Assembly (NCBI RefSeq): GCF_001039005.1 | Contig: NZ_LDWR01000006.1 | Location: 114,889 to 178,888, forward strand | Length of the DNA: 64,000 nt | Direction: 5' to 3' | DNA from: Burkholderia cepacia | GTDB taxonomy: Bacteria > Pseudomonadota > Gammaproteobacteria > Burkholderiales > Burkholderiaceae | Shown here: piece by piece, positions 24,637 to 33,826 of the stretch | Position numbering within the stretch: the first letter of the stretch is position 1 | Layout: each line of letters opens with the position of its first letter | Notes under the pieces: generated by a model | The model's database searches: none | Told to the model about the DNA's origin: nothing | What the model saw: the letters and a program-made list of their open reading frames with translations, nothing else | Position numbers and translations under genes: made by a program

Positions 24637-25446
24637 TCAGCGGCCGAAGCGTGTATTCACCGCGTCCTTGAGCCGCGCGGCGGTGATCTCGCCCATATGC
24701 GATTCGACCAGCTTGCCTTTGTCATCGAAGAACAGCGTTGTCGGCAACCCGCGCGAACCGTAGGCCTGCATCGCGCCGAGCGTGCGATCGAGCAGCACGT
24801 GGTCGAAGCGCAGCCCTTTGCGTTCGAGAAACGCGCGCACCGTCTGCGCATCCTCGCCTTGATTGATCATCAGGAAATGGACGCTCGGGTAATCCTGTTG
24901 CGCCTGCGCCAGGATCGGCATTTCGCGCTGGCACGGCGGGCACCAGGTTGCCCACAGGTTCACGACGACGGGCTTGCCCGCAAAGTTGTTCGGTATAACA
25001 GGCGTCGCATCGAGCGTCTCCACCCGCAGCGCGGACAACGGCGGAGCGATGCGGTCGAACGTCGCCAGCACACCTTGCGCCGCCCCCCATGCCAGCATGC
25101 CGGCGGCGATGCCTGCCAGCGCCGGGCGAGCCAGCCCCGGCAGACGGCGCGACCGCCAGCCGATATAGGCGAGCGCGACCGGCAGCCCGATCCACCAGGT
25201 AAAGCCGCCGTCGCCGAGCGCGACGATGGCTTTCGGCGAGGCGAAGTAGTCGGGCCACCAGCGTGCGATATAGCCGAGGCGTGCGGCGATCAGCCCGATC
25301 AGCAGCGCGTCGAGCAGCAGGCTTGCGGATGTCTTGTGCTGGCCGGCGGGCCGGTTGCGCTGCGCGAAGCGTGCGACGAGCCATGCGATCAGGGACGCGA
25401 TGGCGACGGCCACGACCCTGACGGAAAAGGGGCCGATGCTCAGCAT
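24637..25446 (-). CDS. TlpA-type thiol-disulfide protein with Lgt-like membrane domain
   Basis: A 269-residue protein in two parts. Residues 1-125 hold several membrane helices and read like the N-terminus of prolipoprotein diacylglyceryl transferase (LLLDALLIGLIAARLGYIAR and LGDGGFTWWIGLPVALAYIG). Residues 145-269 are a TlpA/ResA thioredoxin domain with active site WCPPC (Cys169, Cys172). It probably faces the periplasm and reduces disulfides in cytochrome-c maturation or in copper/zinc proteins. The Lgt-like part lacks the catalytic core and likely only anchors or senses. ATG at 25446 begins MLSIGPFSVRVV; an upstream in-frame extension lacks homology. Confidence 0.83.
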   Translation of the reverse strand: MLSIGPFSVRVVAVAIASLIAWLVARFAQRNRPAGQHKTSASLLLDALLIGLIAARLGYIARWWPDYFASPKAIVALGDGGFTWWIGLPVALAYIGWRSRRLPGLARPALAGIAAGMLAWGAAQGVLATFDRIAPPLSALRVETLDATPVIPNNFAGKPVVVNLWATWCPPCQREMPILAQAQQDYPSVHFLMINQGEDAQTVRAFLERKGLRFDHVLLDRTLGAMQAYGSRGLPTTLFFDDKGKLVESHMGEITAARLKDAVNTRFGR

Positions 25447-25465
25447 GAGAAAGCGTTCATTGTCA

Positions 25466-25714
25466 TTAATCGGATGAGGAATGCGTTGATGATTGACGGT
25501 CGGGCGCGCGAAGCGTTCCCGACGCGATTGCGTCATCGCGTTTCGATGCGCACGCGCCGCAATGCGGGCAGACCGCTGCGCCGGCGCCGCCGGACGATGT
25601 CTGTTGCGACCATCCGCGTTCGAGCGCGGACGCGACGAGTTCAGCGCTCATGATACCGGTCGGGAACGCGGTGATGCCGTAACCGAGCAGGATCGCGCAC
25701 GAGGTGATCAGCCG
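25466..25714 (-). pseudogene. C-terminal relic of a voltage-gated potassium channel
   Basis: The frame reads RLITSCAILLGYGITAFPTG, then IMSAELVASALERGW and VCPHCGACASKRD. This is the S6 helix and zinc-ribbon-like tail (LGYGIIAVPTGI-SAEL, CPHCG) of ion-transporter/Kv-type channels common in Burkholderia. The second CxxC of the ribbon is lost and the channel body is missing, replaced by the end of the gene at 25708. It is a deletion scar. Confidence 0.55.
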
Positions 25715-26700
25715 GCCGCCGCACCGCCCAGCCGGTAGGCCGTGAAGAATTCGTACCACGGCGAACCTTCCGCAATCGGCACCCCGAGCGCCGATGTTCG
25801 TCGCTTCAGCGCACCGAACACGTCGTTGATGCGAGCCGTCTGCCCGGCATCGTTGAACGGATAAGGCCGGGACCTTCCCGCCGCGAACGCGCCATACGCG
25901 ATGGCGAGCAGGCGTGCGCTGTCGTCGGTCGCGGTGATCGATCCGTTGATCGCTTCGGCGAAGCGCGGCCGGTCTTCGGCGCGCGACCCGGACAGGCACA
26001 GGAACACGATTGCCGACAGTTCATGCAGGTCGTTCACCTGTAGCAGGCCTGGCAGCCGCGCGACGATTCGTTCCACCGGCTCTTCGCGCAGCGCATCGCC
26101 GAAGTCGAGCACGGCGGTCATCGGATTCCGGTCCGCTTTCAGGCGATCGAGCGCAGGCGGTGTGGCCGACGTGCCGTCCGGCAACGATGGCGGCGCGGAT
26201 CGCAATGCGTCGGCCACCTGCTGCTTCCACTCCGGAAAAATCATCCTGACCGAGCCGAACTGCTCGCCGCCTTCCGCCGCCGGATTCCATCGATAGACGA
26301 TCGTGCCGCCGCGAATGAACGGCGAATACAGATGCTCGGGTGTTTGCGGCAGCGGCCGCCGATTGATCGGCAGCCACGCGAGCGTCAGCCAGTCGTAGCG
26401 TCCCGTCGCGGGCACCGACGGGCTCGAACTCGCGACCACCTGCCATGTGCCGCGGTTCGCATACCGCCGGCGCGCATCGGGCACCGGGACGGTCTGTCCT
26501 TTCGCGGTGTCGAAATACGACGTACCCGTCACGGCCGCGCCGCTGTCCTTGGCGGGCGTGATATCGGCGATGACCCACGATTGGCCGTCGGCCGAGCGAT
26601 AGTCGGACGGCTTCAGCGTCGCGACGTCGTGCACCATGCGTGTTTCCGCCGCGACGGGGCTCGGGGGCAGATCGGGCGAAACGATGGGGACGGGCGGCAT
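25708..26700 (-). CDS. Conserved hypothetical protein
   Basis: A 330-residue cytoplasmic-looking protein starting MPPVPIVSPDLPPSPVAAET; GAGGAA gives the ribosome site. There is no signal peptide or membrane segment. It has a PRO-rich start, then a beta-rich part (WVIADITPAKDSGAAVTGTS, GTWQVVASSSP) and an alpha-rich C-terminal half (DRLKADRNPMTAVLDFGDAL, LHELSAIVFLCLSGSRAEDR). I do not recognise a family. Normal codon use says it is a real gene. It is divergent from the methyltransferase at 26881, and its 3' end abuts the potassium-channel relic. Confidence 0.65.
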   Translation of the reverse strand: MPPVPIVSPDLPPSPVAAETRMVHDVATLKPSDYRSADGQSWVIADITPAKDSGAAVTGTSYFDTAKGQTVPVPDARRRYANRGTWQVVASSSPSVPATGRYDWLTLAWLPINRRPLPQTPEHLYSPFIRGGTIVYRWNPAAEGGEQFGSVRMIFPEWKQQVADALRSAPPSLPDGTSATPPALDRLKADRNPMTAVLDFGDALREEPVERIVARLPGLLQVNDLHELSAIVFLCLSGSRAEDRPRFAEAINGSITATDDSARLLAIAYGAFAAGRSRPYPFNDAGQTARINDVFGALKRRTSALGVPIAEGSPWYEFFTAYRLGGAAAG

Positions 26701-26880
26701 GACGGTTCCTCGGGATCGGGCGTGCGCCGTCGAACGAAGACGACTCGCCGCGGCGCTTGTACCAACTCGTATTACTGTATGCCGTCGCTTCGGGAAACGG
26801 AACCCGCTCACGCGTTCCGCCGCGTCGGCTTACCATGCGCAACCCGAGCCACGGATGACGAACCCCGATCAGGAGCGCCC

Positions 26881-27606
26881 ATGACCGACACGAAACCGAT
26901 CACCGCCCACTGGACGCAGGTGGCCGGCCAATGGATCGACTGGGCCGGCAGGCCCGGCCACGATGCGTTCTGGAAATACCGCGTGGGCCTCGCGGCCTAC
27001 ATTGGCCGCGACACCGGCCGCGCGCTGGAGATCGGCTGCGGCGAAGGCCGCGTGAGCCGCGAGTTGAAGGCGCTCGGTTACGACGTGACCGCGAGCGACG
27101 CGGTGCCCGCGATGCTCGATGCTGCGCGCCACGCGGATTCCGCGCACCGCTACGAACTGGCCGACGCGGCGTCGCTGCCGTTCGACGCGGCCAGCTTCGA
27201 TCTCGTGATGGCGTACAACGTGCTGATGGATCTCGACGACATGCAGCGTGCGTTGAACGAGGCGCGCCGCGTGCTGAAGCCGGGCGGGCTGCTGTTCATT
27301 TCGGTCGTGCATCCGTTCCGCGATCGCGGCGGTTTCGCGGGGCCGCAACCCGATGCGCCGTTCGTGCTGAAGGGCAGCTATTACGGGCGCGAGCACTTCG
27401 ATGGGGTGGAGACGCGCGACGGGTTGTCGATGCACTTCGCGGGCTGGTCGCTGCCGCTGCAGGCGTATATGGAAGCGCTGGAAGCGGCCGGGTTCGCGAT
27501 CGTGTCGCTGCGCGAACCGCCGCCGGACCATGCCGATACGGATCAGTTGAAGCAGTGGGCGCGCGTACCGCTGTTTTTGTGGATCAAGGCGCGCCCGGTG
27601 GGTTGA
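26881..27606 (+). CDS. Class I SAM-dependent methyltransferase
   Basis: A 241-residue protein with motif I ALEIGCGEGRVSRELKALG, motif II/post-I VTASDAVPAML, and motif IV FDLVMAYNVLMDLDDMQRAL, followed by EARRVLKPGGLLFISVVHP. This is the Methyltransf_11 pattern, which methylates small molecules. It is a single gene, divergent from an unknown protein. The acceptor cannot be told from sequence. Confidence 0.88.
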   Translation: MTDTKPITAHWTQVAGQWIDWAGRPGHDAFWKYRVGLAAYIGRDTGRALEIGCGEGRVSRELKALGYDVTASDAVPAMLDAARHADSAHRYELADAASLPFDAASFDLVMAYNVLMDLDDMQRALNEARRVLKPGGLLFISVVHPFRDRGGFAGPQPDAPFVLKGSYYGREHFDGVETRDGLSMHFAGWSLPLQAYMEALEAAGFAIVSLREPPPDHADTDQLKQWARVPLFLWIKARPVG

Positions 27607-27657
27607 GGCAAGCGCAGGAGGCCGGATGTGTTCCCGTCGGCTGAATCTGCGCGGGCA

Positions 27658-29001
27658 TCAGTTTTCCTTGCCGTGATTTGCCAGCAATTCCGAGCGGCCG
27701 ATCACCTCTCTCGCGTTATCGGCCCGATCCGCTTCCGAGAAACCGGCGGCCTCGATGACCGGCGTGAGCGCTTTGAGCGCCACTTGAGGCTTGGCGCTGC
27801 GGAGCGACCCCATGCCTTCGTTCCATGCATGCAGCATCTGCTTCGCGATCCAGTGCCACCGCGTCTCATTTTTCGCCGCTTCGACGATGTCTTTTCCTGT
27901 TGAGACGGCGGAGTCGCACAGTGCTTCGACCATTTCGCGATATTGCTTCGGCGGGATGCCAAGACGCGTGTTGAAGAAGCGTTCCAGCGTCTTGCCGGGT
28001 GCCCACGTTTTGCGACCTTCGATGCTCATCCCGGGAGGATTGTTCGCAAAGCGCGGATAGGCCTCCGTGGTGACAATGTCGTAGGCGGGTGTGTAGACGA
28101 CGTCGTCGATGTTCGAGTAGAGGAGAGCGATGTTCTTGGCGTGGCAGTCCGCGTTGCGCACGACATTGTTGGTGATGAGTTGCCAGCCGAGTTGCTCGGC
28201 CTCGCGTCTCCAATGGGCTGCGCTGATATAAGGCTTCGTTGCGTTGAGAACCTGTTCGGTCGACGGGCGGTATTTCTCGTGAGGAGGCAGACCAAGCAGG
28301 CTGCAAGCGTCTTCCACGCCAAACGTCGGGTTGCCTTGCTCGTCGACGTCGAACCGGTCAACGACGAGCACGCGGCCATCGTCCGACATCGTGGTCTTGG
28401 CTACCCGGGCGACGCCGAGATTTGCCAGCACCTGCATCGAGTAATGTTCGTTGAAACCTAGATAGGGCGTTTGCTCGTCGGATCCCTTGATGATGTGTCG
28501 GCTCGTACGGAGTGTCGGTTTGCCGACCGGTGCCTGAGCAGGCGAGCGTTCAGGTGCAAGGAATTTGGGCACGGCACCTGAAATCGCCGCGCGAGCGTAA
28601 TAGCGCACAAGTTCCGCAAAGCGGGCGGTTGTGATGTCCTCGTGCAGCAGGCTCTTCAAGTCGAGCGGGTCGAGTTCGCCGCCGGGCGCGCCGTCTTCGG
28701 GGGCGACGGTTACCCGGCCGATACCGGCGCCGCCGATGATGGCCAGAAGCGAAAGGTCCGTTCCATCGAGATAGGGGCCGAACTCTTCGCGAATCACCTG
28801 AAAGAGAAAACCTTCCGGCAAGTTCTGCCGGAAGAAGGGATGTAAGTCGCGCGGCCAGACCCAGGGATCTTCGCGAACGGGCATGGTCAGGCTCGCGAAA
28901 TCTTCGGCGGTCGTGCCGGCCGTATAACGCAGCGCATAGTCGTCCGCCTGGCGATAGAGATGCGCAATGAGTCTGCCTTGGACGTAGACGTGGAGGCGCA
29001 T
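27658..29001 (-). CDS. hipA: HipA-type serine/threonine kinase toxin
   Basis: A 447-residue HipA protein. The N-terminal couple_hipA region (MRLHVYVQGRLIAHLYRQAD) is followed by the kinase-like HipA_C domain with TSRHIIKGSD (ATP-binding lysine region). The catalytic loop is VRNADCHAKNIALLY (Asp285), with the metal-binding APAYDIV-like stretch TPAYDIVTTEAYP behind it. Characterised HipA kinases phosphorylate aminoacyl-tRNA synthetases, e.g. GltX, and cause growth arrest. ATG at 29001 lies one base after the hipB stop, indicating tight coupling. Target is unknown. Confidence 0.9.
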   Translation of the reverse strand: MRLHVYVQGRLIAHLYRQADDYALRYTAGTTAEDFASLTMPVREDPWVWPRDLHPFFRQNLPEGFLFQVIREEFGPYLDGTDLSLLAIIGGAGIGRVTVAPEDGAPGGELDPLDLKSLLHEDITTARFAELVRYYARAAISGAVPKFLAPERSPAQAPVGKPTLRTSRHIIKGSDEQTPYLGFNEHYSMQVLANLGVARVAKTTMSDDGRVLVVDRFDVDEQGNPTFGVEDACSLLGLPPHEKYRPSTEQVLNATKPYISAAHWRREAEQLGWQLITNNVVRNADCHAKNIALLYSNIDDVVYTPAYDIVTTEAYPRFANNPPGMSIEGRKTWAPGKTLERFFNTRLGIPPKQYREMVEALCDSAVSTGKDIVEAAKNETRWHWIAKQMLHAWNEGMGSLRSAKPQVALKALTPVIEAAGFSEADRADNAREVIGRSELLANHGKEN

Positions 29002-29002
29002 G

Positions 29003-29266
29003 TCACGAATCTCCCGTCGTGCGTTGTTCAGCCAGTATGTCGTCCAGCGTGCGTCCATGTCCGCGCTTGACCGCTCGCAGGTCGTAACCGGCTGCTTCAA
29101 GGAGGCGAACGAGCGCAGATACGCTCATGTCGCCTCGCGCAAGCGTTTCCATGCGGGCGAGCGTCGTACGTGCGACACCGGCGCGCTCGGCCAGTTCTTG
29201 CTGTGAAAGACCTGCCGCGCGGCGGGCCTCTTTCAGCACCTCTCCAACATCGGCCAGAGTTGTCAT
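29003..29266 (-). CDS. hipB: HipB antitoxin, XRE family
   Basis: An 87-residue protein with a Cro/CI helix-turn-helix: AGLSQQELAERAGVARTTLA (residues about 20-39). The C-terminus LRAVKRGHGRTLDDILAEQR is the tail that in HipB proteins contacts HipA. It represses the operon and neutralises the kinase. ATG at 29266 is chosen over a longer frame whose extra 63 codons cross the operator region. It lies one base before hipA. Confidence 0.9.
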   Translation of the reverse strand: MTTLADVGEVLKEARRAAGLSQQELAERAGVARTTLARMETLARGDMSVSALVRLLEAAGYDLRAVKRGHGRTLDDILAEQRTTGDS

Positions 29267-29401
29267 TTGTAGCCCCAGGGCATCAGAAATTGCCAGATCG
29301 GTTCTGATTGTAGCCCTTCTGCTACAAAATGCCATATCAGAATTGTGGCCCTGGGGATACAAAAACTGATGAAGAGGAACATTTTGTATCCCGCGGGCTA
29401 C
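29266..29401 (-). promoter_or_regulatory. hipBA control region with four TGTA(G/T)CCC half-site clusters
   Basis: TTTGTAGCCCCAGGGC (29266-29281) and GCCCTGGGGATACAAA (29348-29363) form a distant inverted repeat. TTGTAGC-CCTTCT-GCTACAA (29308-29327) is a perfect 7-bp-arm palindrome. GTATCCCGCGGGCTAC (29386-29401) is a further near-palindrome. All share TGTA(G/T)CC, similar in kind to the TATCC-N8-GGATA sites of E. coli HipB. Cooperative autoregulation is likely. Confidence 0.65.
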
Positions 29402-29531
29402 CAGAGTGCGCCGACACCGGCCATGTTGGGGCAAGACCGGTCGCCATTTCGACACCCATTTACACCCATTAATCCGCCTCGAGAGAATTTCGCGGACTGA
29501 TCGCGGGCACTCAGTCGACCACCCACCGTGC

Positions 29532-30008
29532 TCACCGCGTCAGCTCTTTCCTGTAAACCACGCCTCCCGTTTTTCCCGCGACGGTGTCGTACAACCGCAT
29601 CGCCGTGTGATTCGTCTCGTGCGTCTGCCAGTACACGCGTTCGGCGCGATGCCGGCGCGCGGCGTTGTACACGGCCTCGATCAGCGCGCGGCCGACGCCC
29701 TTGCCGCGCTCGCTGTCGAGCGTGAACAGATCCTGCAGATAGCAGGTCGGCCCGGCGTGGGTCGTGCTGCGGTGATACAGGAAATGCACGAGCCCGACCA
29801 GCTTGCCGCCGCGCTCCGCGACGAAGGCATGCACGGGTTCGTAGCCGTCGAAGAAGCGCGACCACGTGAGCTTCGTGACTTGCAGCGGCAGCGCGGTATC
29901 GTCGAAGCGGCCGTAGAAGCGGTTGTAACCGTCCCAAAGTGGCAGCCAGTTGTCGTAATCGTCTTCCCGGACCGCGCGTACGGTCAGGCCGGCGTCGGTA
30001 GCGTTCAT
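29532..30008 (-). CDS. GNAT-family N-acetyltransferase
   Basis: A 158-residue GCN5-related acetyltransferase. It starts MNATDAGLTVRAVREDDYDN. The acetyl-CoA motif A is LQDLFTLDSERGKGVGRALI, and the C-terminal part has ETNHTAMRLYDTVAGK. Such proteins transfer acetyl from acetyl-CoA to amines or protein N-termini. The start is set by the family N-terminus; the frame is open for over 100 codons upstream without homology. It is a single gene downstream of the oxidoreductase at 30184. Substrate unknown. Confidence 0.88.
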   Translation of the reverse strand: MNATDAGLTVRAVREDDYDNWLPLWDGYNRFYGRFDDTALPLQVTKLTWSRFFDGYEPVHAFVAERGGKLVGLVHFLYHRSTTHAGPTCYLQDLFTLDSERGKGVGRALIEAVYNAARRHRAERVYWQTHETNHTAMRLYDTVAGKTGGVVYRKELTR

Positions 30009-30183
30009 GTGCGCGAACCTTTCGATGAGGGTTGGACGTGTTGCCGGCTCAGCCGGCAACGACGCAGGCATCAACGATAGGAAGTTCGGGGCGCGCTGGG
30101 TAGGCCCATGACGGTTGCGCTTTCTGGTGCCACGACGCATCCCGATCAGCGCGCTACGGTCGATATGTAAAAAAAGATCACGT

Positions 30184-31179
30184 TCATTGAGAACCGACGA
30201 CGCTTTCGAGATGAGCTGACGGCCCGACTGCAATCGCGATTTTTCCTCGAACACCGTTGTTGGGACTCTCCAGTCGAGCATGGGCGAGCGGAATGTCGGC
30301 AAGGGAATAGACCGCGCCAACGTGCGGCCGCAGTTGGCCGCGCACAATCAACGCGCTCAACTCATCAAGCTTGCCGCGGTTTTGCCGTGTGAAGACGAAG
30401 TGATAACTCGCGTTCTTGCCCCAGGCCTGGATGACGTTTTGTGGCTGTGCAATATCCACGATCGTGACAACGCGGCCAAGTTGTGCGAGCGCGTCGGGGC
30501 TGCGCGACAAGGTGTTGCCGCCGATAGTGTCGAACACGACATCGACTCCGCGGCCATCCGTTTCCCGCGTGATGGCGTCGACATAATCGTCCTTTTCGTA
30601 GTCGATGACCACATCGGCCCCCAGACTTCGTGCGAACTCGACGTTTGCTTCGCGCACGGTCGTGAACACCCTTGCGCCCATGGCTTTTGCGAGCTGGATC
30701 GCCACATGGCCGACGCCTCCCGCGCCGCCGTGTACCAGAATGCTTTCCCCCACTCTCAGCGCCGCACGCACGACCAGTGCTTCCCACGCCGTCCCGCCAA
30801 CCAGGGTCAGGCTTGCCGCCTCGAGATGGCTCAGCGATGGCGGCTTCTTCCCGATAATGCCTTCGGCTGCAACGTGGTATTCGGCATAACTGCCTGGGCC
30901 GTCGAAGATTTGCGGGGTGTACCAGACTTCGTCTCCTGGAGAGAAGGCCGTCACATCTGGCCCGACTGCTTCGACCACGCCTGATACGTCGTGTCCGGTA
31001 ATGGCCGGCAGTGGCACCAGGTCGGAATAGTCGCCGCGTCGGACCTGGTAATCCAACGGATTGATGGAGGTTGCATGTACCCGGACCAGGACTTGTCCCG
31101 TGTGCGGCACCGGCTTGGGCACGTCGCAAAGTTCGAACGATTCCGGGCCGCCAAATGATTTGAGCATGAGTGCTTTCAT
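30184..31179 (-). CDS. Zinc-independent MDR oxidoreductase (quinone reductase type)
   Basis: A 331-residue medium-chain reductase. The N-terminal GroES-like domain ([39 protein letters not shown]) is followed by a Rossmann domain with [20 protein letters not shown]. The catalytic-zinc ligands of alcohol dehydrogenase are absent, as in NADPH:quinone oxidoreductases. It lies 61 bp downstream of an ArsR-like gene on the same strand. A site ATATCG-GGAATT-ATCGAT upstream (31207-31224) resembles the one upstream of that regulator. A redox- or electrophile-response role is likely. Confidence 0.88.
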   Translation of the reverse strand: MKALMLKSFGGPESFELCDVPKPVPHTGQVLVRVHATSINPLDYQVRRGDYSDLVPLPAITGHDVSGVVEAVGPDVTAFSPGDEVWYTPQIFDGPGSYAEYHVAAEGIIGKKPPSLSHLEAASLTLVGGTAWEALVVRAALRVGESILVHGGAGGVGHVAIQLAKAMGARVFTTVREANVEFARSLGADVVIDYEKDDYVDAITRETDGRGVDVVFDTIGGNTLSRSPDALAQLGRVVTIVDIAQPQNVIQAWGKNASYHFVFTRQNRGKLDELSALIVRGQLRPHVGAVYSLADIPLAHARLESPNNGVRGKIAIAVGPSAHLESVVGSQ

Positions 31180-31240
31180 TGCAAATCCTCGCTTCGATAA
31201 AAAGGGATATCGGGAATTATCGATTTAATGCGGCAAAAAA

Positions 31241-31543
31241 TTACAGCGCTTTCCCAATGTGCTTGGCAAGGGCACTGATGGTTGCTTCGTTTCGCTTGTA
31301 GTAGGTCCATTGACCGATGCGCCTGACTTCGACCAGGCCTGCTCGTTGCAGCGTGGCAAGATAATCGGACACCGTCGACTGCGACAGTCCGACGCCTTCC
31401 TGGATACTGCTGACGCAGACGCCCACCGTGAGAACGTCCCCTTCATCCTGCGGAGGGAAGTTTTTCACGGGATCCTTCAAGCCTTGCAGGATTTCAAGGC
31501 GTGTCCGGTTCGAGAGGGCTTTGAATATTTCGAGCAATTCCAT
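31241..31543 (-). CDS. ArsR/SmtB-type regulator, non-metal subtype
   Basis: A 100-residue winged-helix repressor (MELLEIFKALSNRTRLEILQ). Recognition helix region is VGLSQSTVSDYLATLQRAGL, and the wing is GQWTYYKRNE. It has no metal-binding ELCVCDL motif. It does have the segment NFPPQDEGDVLTVGVCVSSI with a single cysteine, nearly shared with the protein at 35072 (HFPPQPHGDFDELGVCC). That loop suggests redox or electrophile sensing through the cysteine. It is followed by an MDR reductase, its likely target. Confidence 0.82.
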   Translation of the reverse strand: MELLEIFKALSNRTRLEILQGLKDPVKNFPPQDEGDVLTVGVCVSSIQEGVGLSQSTVSDYLATLQRAGLVEVRRIGQWTYYKRNEATISALAKHIGKAL

Positions 31544-31552
31544 GGCGCGAGT

Positions 31553-31572
31553 ATATCGAGATTTACCGATAT
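31553..31572 (-). promoter_or_regulatory. Operator of the ArsR-like gene
   Basis: ATATCG (31553-31558) and CGATAT (31567-31572), eight bases apart, directly upstream of the regulator. A similar ATATCG/ATCGAT arrangement lies before the reductase gene, so the same protein may bind both. Confidence 0.5.
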
Positions 31573-31751
31573 GTCAATGCGAGAGCCAGCCGCCGTTTCG
31601 TGGCATCGGCCCGGTTCTGGCGCAACGCCCGGATGTGCAAGCCTTTCCTGGAATGGGAGACCGTCCCGGGTGCTTCGTCCGTCTCGGTTTCGGCGGCGGC
31701 AGCCCGGGTTCGATGCGCATCCGCGATGCGTCGTCGATCGGCCGTCGCCGC

Positions 31752-32789
31752 TCACCCGCGCATCGGCGGATTGAGCCGCGCGAACGCCTGTTGCCGGCGA
31801 TACGGGAAGTACGGATACGGCGCTTCCACCGCGCTCGCCGCGTCGAGCGTCGCGACCTGCGCATCGGTCAGCGACCAGCCGACCGCGCCGAGGTTCTGGC
31901 GCAACTGTTCCTCGTTGCGCGCGCCGACGATCACCGACGACACGGTCGGCCGCTGCAGCAGCCAGTTCAGCGCGATCTGCGGCACGGTCTTGCCGGTTTC
32001 CTCCGCGATTGCGTCGAGCGCATCGACCACGTCGTACAGGCGTGCGTCGTCGACCGGCGGCCCGTAGCTGGCCGTTTCATGCAGGCGGCTGCCTTCGGGC
32101 AGCGGCGCGTTGCGGCGGATCTTGCCGGTGAGCCGGCCCCAGCCGAGCGGGCTCCACACGAGCGCGCCGAGCCCCTGGTCGGCGCCGAGCGGCATCAGGT
32201 CCCATTCGTAGTCGCGGCCGACGAGCGAGTAGTAGACCTGGTTCGCCACGTAGCGCGACCAGCCGTGCCGGTCGGCCGCCGCGAGCGACTTCATGATTTG
32301 CCAGCCCGCGAAATTCGACACGCCGATATAGCGCAGCTTGCCGGCGCGCACGAGATCGTCCAGCGTCGACATCACTTCCTCGACCGGTGTGCCCGCATCG
32401 AACGCGTGCAACTGCAGCAGGTCGATGGTGTCGGTGTCGAGGCGGCGCAAAGCGGCGTCGACGGCGCGCACGAGCCGCGCGCGCGACGTGCCCGCATCGT
32501 TCGGGCCGTCGCCGGTCGGCAAGCCCGTCTTCGTCGAGATCAGCACCTGATCGCGCCGCCCCTTGATCGCCGCGCCGAGCACGCGTTCGGATTCACCGTC
32601 CGAATACACGTCGGCCGTGTCGAACAGGTTGACGCCGGCTTCCAGGCAGATGTCGACCAGGCGGCGCGCTTCATCGACGCCGGTGTTGCCCCATGCGCCA
32701 AACAGCGGGCCGCTGCCGCCGAACGTGCCTGCGCCGAAGCTCAGCGCGGGAACCTTGAGGCCGGAGCGGCCGAGCGTACGGTATTCCAT
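31752..32789 (-). CDS. Aldo/keto reductase
   Basis: A 345-residue AKR beta/alpha barrel, MEYRTLGRSGLKVPALSFGA at the N-terminus. The catalytic set is visible: FDTADVYSDGESE (Asp, Tyr), VLISTKTG (Lys) and LLQLHAFD (His). NADPH-binding VIVGARNEEQL is near the C-terminus. It resembles the AKR subgroup often called oxidoreductase or L-glyceraldehyde 3-phosphate reductase-like. It is divergent from a LysR gene at 32926, which probably controls it. Substrate not known. Confidence 0.9.
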   Translation of the reverse strand: MEYRTLGRSGLKVPALSFGAGTFGGSGPLFGAWGNTGVDEARRLVDICLEAGVNLFDTADVYSDGESERVLGAAIKGRRDQVLISTKTGLPTGDGPNDAGTSRARLVRAVDAALRRLDTDTIDLLQLHAFDAGTPVEEVMSTLDDLVRAGKLRYIGVSNFAGWQIMKSLAAADRHGWSRYVANQVYYSLVGRDYEWDLMPLGADQGLGALVWSPLGWGRLTGKIRRNAPLPEGSRLHETASYGPPVDDARLYDVVDALDAIAEETGKTVPQIALNWLLQRPTVSSVIVGARNEEQLRQNLGAVGWSLTDAQVATLDAASAVEAPYPYFPYRRQQAFARLNPPMRG

Positions 32790-32925
32790 GTGCGTTTCCC
32801 TTGAATGGTGGTCGAAGCCCGGCGCGTGCCGGAGGGGCGCTCGTCGGCGGAATCACACTGTATCGCTTGCGGATATTTCAGATAATTGGGCAGACTTCGA
32901 AAATATCCTTCGGATAAGGCGAACA

Positions 32926-33813
32926 ATGTTGCTCGATAACCTCGCGCTGTTCCTGCGCATCGTGGAGAAGGGCGGGCTGGCCGCGGCGGGCCGCGAGGCC
33001 GGCCTGTCGCCGGCCACGGTGTCCGAGCGGCTGGCGGCGCTCGAGCGCCATTACGGCGCCGCGCTGCTCACGCGCACGACGCGCGCGATCAGCCTGACCG
33101 ACGAGGGTCGCACGCTCGTCGCGGGCGCGCGGCGCCTGCTGGCCGAGGCCGACGAACTCGAAAGCCGCGTGCGGGTGGGCGCGCAGACGCTATCGGGGCC
33201 CGTGCGCGTGAGCGCGCCGGCCGATCTCGGGCGCGAGCGCGTCGTGCCCGTCGTGGACGCGTTCCTGGCCGAGCATCCGGGCGTCACGATCGACCTGCAT
33301 CTCGGCGACGGTTACGTCGATCTCGTCGGGCAGGGGCTCGATTTCGCGATCCGACGCGGCACGCTCGCGGACAGTTCGCTGCGCAGCCGTTCGCTCGGCC
33401 GAGCACGGCGCGTGGTGTGCGCGTCGCCCGCGTATCTCGCCGCGCACGGCACGCCGCGGCACCCGGACGATCTCGCCGCGCACGACTGCATCGTGATGCG
33501 TTTCGGGCCGGACCTGTATGCCGAGTGGCCGTTCAGCATCGATGGCGAACTGAAGCGTGTGATGGTGCGTGGCCGGCGTGTCGCCAATGACGGCGCGCTC
33601 GTGCGCGCATGGTGTGTCGCGGGGCACGGCGTCGCGCTGAAGTCGCTGGTCGACGTCGAACAGGATCTGGCGTCCGGTGCGCTCGTCGAGGTGCTGCGCG
33701 CGTTCTCGCCGGGCGACGTCGATTTGCAGATCGTCTATCCGGGCAGCGCCGTGCAGCCGCGGCGCGTGCGCGCGCTGATCGAGCGGCTGGCGCAGGCGCT
33801 GGCGGGGGCGTGA
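32926..33813 (+). CDS. LysR-family regulator
   Basis: A 295-residue protein. The helix-turn-helix is LALFLRIVEKGGLAAAGREA followed by GLSPATVSERLAALERHYGA. The effector domain follows, with VRVSAPADLGRERVVPVVDA and LDFAIRRGTLADSSLRSRSL. These are marks of the DsdC/CrgA-like LTTR branch that often regulates adjacent reductases. It is divergent from the aldo/keto reductase; the 136-bp gap must hold the shared operator. Confidence 0.88.
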   Translation: MLLDNLALFLRIVEKGGLAAAGREAGLSPATVSERLAALERHYGAALLTRTTRAISLTDEGRTLVAGARRLLAEADELESRVRVGAQTLSGPVRVSAPADLGRERVVPVVDAFLAEHPGVTIDLHLGDGYVDLVGQGLDFAIRRGTLADSSLRSRSLGRARRVVCASPAYLAAHGTPRHPDDLAAHDCIVMRFGPDLYAEWPFSIDGELKRVMVRGRRVANDGALVRAWCVAGHGVALKSLVDVEQDLASGALVEVLRAFSPGDVDLQIVYPGSAVQPRRVRALIERLAQALAGA

Positions 33814-33826
33814 CCGCAGGCCGGCG

